Origin: GCA-001856825 sp049965815
GTDB lineage: Archaea; Thermoplasmatota; Thermoplasmata; Thermoplasmatales; GCA-001856825
Reading direction: 5' to 3'
Assembly (NCBI GenBank): GCA_049965815.1
Contig: JBMFVV010000001.1
Coordinates: 1 to 64,000 of the forward strand
Length of the DNA stretch: 64,000 bases
Position 1 is the stretch's first letter. Every line of letters begins with the position of its first letter. This document shows positions 63,629 to 64,000 of the stretch, piece after piece. The position numbers and the translations under genes were made by a program. Below the pieces are notes generated by a model that was not told the DNA's origin, did not search any database, and worked only from the letters and a program-made list of their open reading frames with translations.

Positions 63629-63756
63629 TCACTTTCTTCCCACTTGCGCAGGCGAACTAATCTGCATCTAACGTCATTATATATTCTTTGGCGTCGATTT
63701 AACGAACTCACATTCCAGATGAAAGTTCTCCCCTTCATGATATTCACGCTGAAGCA

Positions 63757-63905
63757 TTAGAACGCTATGTTGTCTTCAAGAACTTGCGTTTCGTCTATTG
63801 TATTCCCGAATGCATATAGGATGACCAGATTGACCACACAGGACATGCGGTATATCAGCCTTATATCCTTACTGACACGCTATATGCTTCGTTTCCCCTG
63901 AAACA
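63757..63905 (-). pseudogene. RelE-like toxin C-terminal remnant, frameshifted
   Basis: On the minus strand, 63757-63879 reads VSKDIRLIYRMSCVVNLVIL and then YAFGNTIDETQV, similar to the second half of RelE/HigB toxins. The sequence immediately upstream continues the pattern in another frame (VSGETKHIA), as if one base had been lost or gained near 63877. No antitoxin or N-terminal half is visible before the ctaB promoter begins near 63911. Low-confidence relic. Confidence 0.35.
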
Positions 63906-63910
63906 TCACT

Positions 63911-63919
63911 AATTTATAG
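63911..63919 (+). promoter_or_regulatory. TATA box of the UbiA/CtaB gene
   Basis: AATTTATAG at 63911-63919 is centred about 25 nt before the ATG at 63940, consistent with a leaderless transcript. Confidence 0.55.
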
Positions 63920-63939
63920 AGTTCCATACTACCCTGACA

Positions 63940-64000
63940 ATGGGAAACTCCGTAATCGATTTCATAATCATGACGAAGCCCAGGGTTTGGGTGTTCCTCT
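63940..64000 (+). CDS. UbiA-family prenyltransferase, 5' end (heme O synthase-like)
   Basis: Only about 20 codons are inside the window: they include VIDFIIMTKPRVWVFL. A TKPR-type motif followed by a hydrophobic helix is the start of CtaB (protoheme farnesyltransferase) and of related UbiA proteins such as digeranylgeranylglyceryl phosphate synthase. Neighbouring genes do not decide between them. The start is supported by the leaderless TATA spacing. Confidence 0.6.
   Translation, partial: MGNSVIDFIIMTKPRVWVFL

Noticed and set aside
63572..63760. Plus-strand open frame overlapping tRNA-Ala
   Set aside because: It runs across the tRNA gene on the other strand, so it is a shadow frame.
1..64000. 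CRISPR array or origin of replication
   Set aside because: No regularly spaced direct repeats and no Orc1/Cdc6-type gene or repeated origin boxes were found by reading.

Overview
The window is archaeal and fits the order Thermoplasmatales (a Cuniculiplasma-, Ferroplasma- or Thermoplasma-like organism); the genus cannot be proven from this sequence alone. Archaea-specific genes include an AglB oligosaccharyltransferase, an LSm/L37e gene pair, archease, CDP-archaeol synthase, pyruvoyl-dependent arginine decarboxylase, Nob1, tRNA-splicing endonuclease, the XPB-Bax1 pair, Fe-S XPD and ferredoxin-dependent 2-oxoacid oxidoreductases. Many genes carry a TATA-like box about 22-28 nt before the start codon, which points to leaderless mRNAs. 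I used that spacing to choose several starts.

Layout. 1-213: the 3' end of a transposase gene. 0.3-7.2 kb: a very large AglB-type oligosaccharyltransferase with a long beta-rich ectodomain, plus an overlapping membrane-anchored partner. 7.2-11.3 kb: an accessory stretch with a RuvC-like-fold protein, a VOC protein, a coiled-coil protein, a HEPN/MNT toxin-antitoxin pair and an AbrB/RelE pair whose toxin is frameshifted. 11.3-20.7 kb: housekeeping genes (Usp, Nth, Nob1, EndA, a DtxR-like regulator with a metal permease, arginine decarboxylase, LeuRS, a crotonase). 21.9-28.1 kb: a seven-gene cluster of two 2-oxoacid:ferredoxin oxidoreductases and a ketopantoate-reductase-like gene. 28.1-34.8 kb: LSm-L37e-PurF on the minus strand, then an MTA-type phosphorylase, a beta-CASP RNase, a one-component regulator and XPD. 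34.9-40.4 kb: CDP-archaeol synthase divergent from a sugar epimerase, two RecA/KaiC-like ATPases, AlaX, a LysE-type exporter and tRNA-Glu. 40.6-53 kb: a CBS protein, GlyRS, an asparagine-synthase-like protein, an MTA/SAH-deaminase-like amidohydrolase, an ion transporter, archease, a flippase, acetyl-CoA synthetase, a Nudix hydrolase and a radical SAM enzyme. 53-62 kb: MarR, a VTT membrane protein, tRNA-His, small enzymes, a third KaiC-like ATPase and XPB-Bax1. 62-64 kb: accessory debris (a transposase-like remnant, an intact RelE-type pair, a broken RelE remnant), tRNA-Ala and the start of a UbiA/CtaB gene.

How the genes work together. AglB, the epimerase and the flippase form a plausible but dispersed surface-glycosylation set. 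Nth, XPD and XPB-Bax1 are DNA-repair genes. The oxidoreductases, the acetyl-CoA synthetase, the CoA-type Nudix hydrolase and the ketopantoate reductase centre on acyl-CoA and CoA metabolism. Three toxin-antitoxin loci, two of them complete or nearly so and two containing broken toxins, flank the transposon debris. No CRISPR array or rRNA gene was seen.
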